Source: an uncultured Clostridia bacterium
Lineage (GTDB): Bacteria > Bacillota > Clostridia > Oscillospirales > Acutalibacteraceae
NCBI GenBank assembly: GCA_937884995.1
Contig: CAKZZL010000016.1
Span: 1 to 5,491 of the forward strand
DNA: 5,491 nucleotides
Direction of reading: 5' to 3'
Shown here: in pieces, positions 4,514 through 5,491 of the stretch
How the letters are laid out: each line of letters opens with the position of its first letter
Position numbering within the stretch: the stretch's first letter is position 1
The notes under the pieces: model-generated
The model's input: the letters and a program-made list of their open reading frames with translations, nothing else
Databases searched by the model: none
What the model was told of the DNA's origin: nothing
Position numbers and translations under genes: made by a program

Positions 4514-5047
4514 ATGGAAACTGAACTTGAAAAGAAAGAAATACTGCGTTTATCAAATATGGAGTCAAATAAAATTACAAGAGAATGTCTTCAGCTTGCT
4601 TTAATGAAACTGATGAAGGAAAAGGATTTTGATAAGATTTCAATTACGGAAATCACCAAATGCGCCGGCGTTTCCCGAACTGCTTTTTACAGAAATTATG
4701 ATTCCAAGCAGGCGATTGTTGAGGATGCAACGCAAAGCATTTTTTCCAAGCTGCGCGAATCTTTGTTGCGCTATAACAACAACTGGAAAGCATGGTACGT
4801 TCTGTTTTTCAACACCGTGAAGGAAAACAAGGAATCTTTTAAAATCGCTTTAGAAGCGCATATTCCAATTGCGCCTATGAGCGTTTTGGACGTTGCTTTT
4901 CCCCCTGCAAACGTGGAAGAGCATTATACCCATGCCGCAAAGGAGGCTACCTTTGTACGTATTCTTACAGATTGGTTTAATAACGGTATGAAGGAAAGTC
5001 CCGAGCAGATGGGAGAAATTTGTGAAAAAATATTGAATTGTATGTAA
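4514..5047 (+). CDS. TetR/AcrR-family transcriptional regulator, 177 residues
   Basis: Residues about 20-66 form the TetR N-terminal three-helix DNA-binding domain. The recognition part is ISITEITKCAGVSRTAFYRN (42-61), with the family's typical T-x-F-Y-R-N-Y ending. Residues 70-177 are the helical ligand/dimer domain, with no recognisable ligand signature; at 177 residues the protein is slightly short for the family (about 190-220). The ATG at 4514 has GAGGT 5 nt upstream; an internal ATG at codon 16 has no SD. It is divergent from the ferritin-like/esterase operon and 15 bp before the nitroreductase, so both sides are its probable targets through the 4388-4412 dyad. TetR proteins usually repress until a small molecule binds; the inducer here is unknown. 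Confidence 0.92.
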   Translation: METELEKKEILRLSNMESNKITRECLQLALMKLMKEKDFDKISITEITKCAGVSRTAFYRNYDSKQAIVEDATQSIFSKLRESLLRYNNNWKAWYVLFFNTVKENKESFKIALEAHIPIAPMSVLDVAFPPANVEEHYTHAAKEATFVRILTDWFNNGMKESPEQMGEICEKILNCM

Positions 5048-5062
5048 ATTAAGGAGAAGGCT

Positions 5063-5491
5063 ATGCTTTATAATTTAGAAGATACCGTATATAAAAGAAA
5101 AAGTATTCGTGCCTATGAAAACCGTCCCGTGTCGGAAAAGGACAAAGCTTTGATAAACGGCTGGATAAGCAAATTCGGCAACGAGGAGGGCCCTTTTCCC
5201 GTGCCGATAAGCATATATTTGTTAGAAGCAAAGAAGGATACGGATGCCGAAAAGCTTGGAACCTACGGTGTTATTCATGGTGCAACTTCGTTTCTCGGCG
5301 TGACAGTAAAAAACACAGATGGCGCTATGGAGGCGGTGGGCTACCGTTTTGAAAAATTAGTGCTTGCCGCTGCCGCCGAGGGACTCGGCACCTGTTGGCT
5401 GGCGGGCACCTTTAACAGAGAGCAATTTTCAAACGTAATGAATATAAGCGAGGATGAAATATTCCCCATCGTCTGTCCGATAGGATATCCG
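5063..5491 (+). CDS. Nitroreductase-family protein (TM1586-like), 3' end beyond window
   Basis: There are 143 codons from the ATG at 5063-5065 to the window edge with no stop. AAGGAG lies 6 nt upstream of the start. KRKSIRAYENRPV (11-23) is the family's N-terminal FMN-phosphate-contacting region. GLGTCWLAGTFNREQF (107-122) and VCPIGYP (137-143) are later family-typical stretches. The pattern fits the shorter putative nitroreductases of the TM1586 type (usually about 200-250 residues), which are FMN-dependent oxidoreductases using NAD(P)H on nitro compounds, quinones or similar substrates. The residues just after Gly-Tyr-Pro would complete the call. It is the second gene of a TetR-led transcription unit. 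Co-location with an esterase supports a detoxification role (inference). Confidence 0.85.
   Translation, partial: MLYNLEDTVYKRKSIRAYENRPVSEKDKALINGWISKFGNEEGPFPVPISIYLLEAKKDTDAEKLGTYGVIHGATSFLGVTVKNTDGAMEAVGYRFEKLVLAAAAEGLGTCWLAGTFNREQFSNVMNISEDEIFPIVCPIGYP

Noticed and set aside
4359..4568. Minus-strand 69-codon frame across the divergent promoter
   Set aside because: It overlaps both promoters, the operator and the start of the TetR gene, has no SD, and its translation has no recognisable features.

Overview
The window looks like chromosomal DNA of an anaerobic Firmicute, most likely a gut Clostridia. The reasons are moderately AT-rich intergenic DNA, very strong Shine-Dalgarno (SD) sites (AAAGGAGG, GGAGG) before nearly every gene, textbook TTGACA-N17-TATAAT-type promoters, and protein families common in that class. 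The species cannot be named from this sequence alone. Two blocks with different character meet near position 1930-1960.

Left block (1 to about 1930), accessory-looking and read right to left. A strong promoter (1785-1813) flanked by TTGTNAAA-type half-sites drives three tightly spaced genes. The first is an XRE-type helix-turn-helix protein with a C-terminal hydrophobic segment (1254-1748). The second is a small single-pass membrane protein with a charged coiled-coil-like tail (879-1241). The third is a very acidic protein ending in a four-cysteine zinc ribbon (464-823). After it comes a 16-bp-stem hairpin whose loop carries a sequence matching the 16S anti-Shine-Dalgarno tail on one strand (394-450). 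A 54-residue SHOCT-like protein (116-280) follows with its own promoter and terminator. Two 22-bp tandem repeats lie at the extreme left edge. None of these genes has a function I recognise. Together they look like a small membrane-associated regulatory module.

Junction. A gene for an AEC-family (auxin efflux carrier-like) transporter starts normally but runs out of family sequence after about 98 residues. It ends in an unrelated 14-residue tail at a perfect hairpin (1902-1929). I read this as the scar of an insertion or rearrangement that brought in the left block.

Right block (1917-5491), a divergently organised stress or detoxification locus. Leftward from a consensus promoter (4425-4453) run a ferritin-like four-helix protein (3824-4282), a type-B carboxylesterase with an intact catalytic triad (2344-3810), a hairpin, and the broken transporter. 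Rightward run a TetR-family regulator (4514-5047) and a TM1586-type nitroreductase cut by the window edge (5063-5491). A 25-bp dyad (4388-4412) sits inside the candidate TetR promoter and just downstream of the leftward -10. This is where one would expect TetR to bind to repress both directions. The likely logic is that an inducer releases TetR, and esterase, nitroreductase, ferritin-like protein and (formerly) the exporter are produced together. The inducer and substrates are unknown.
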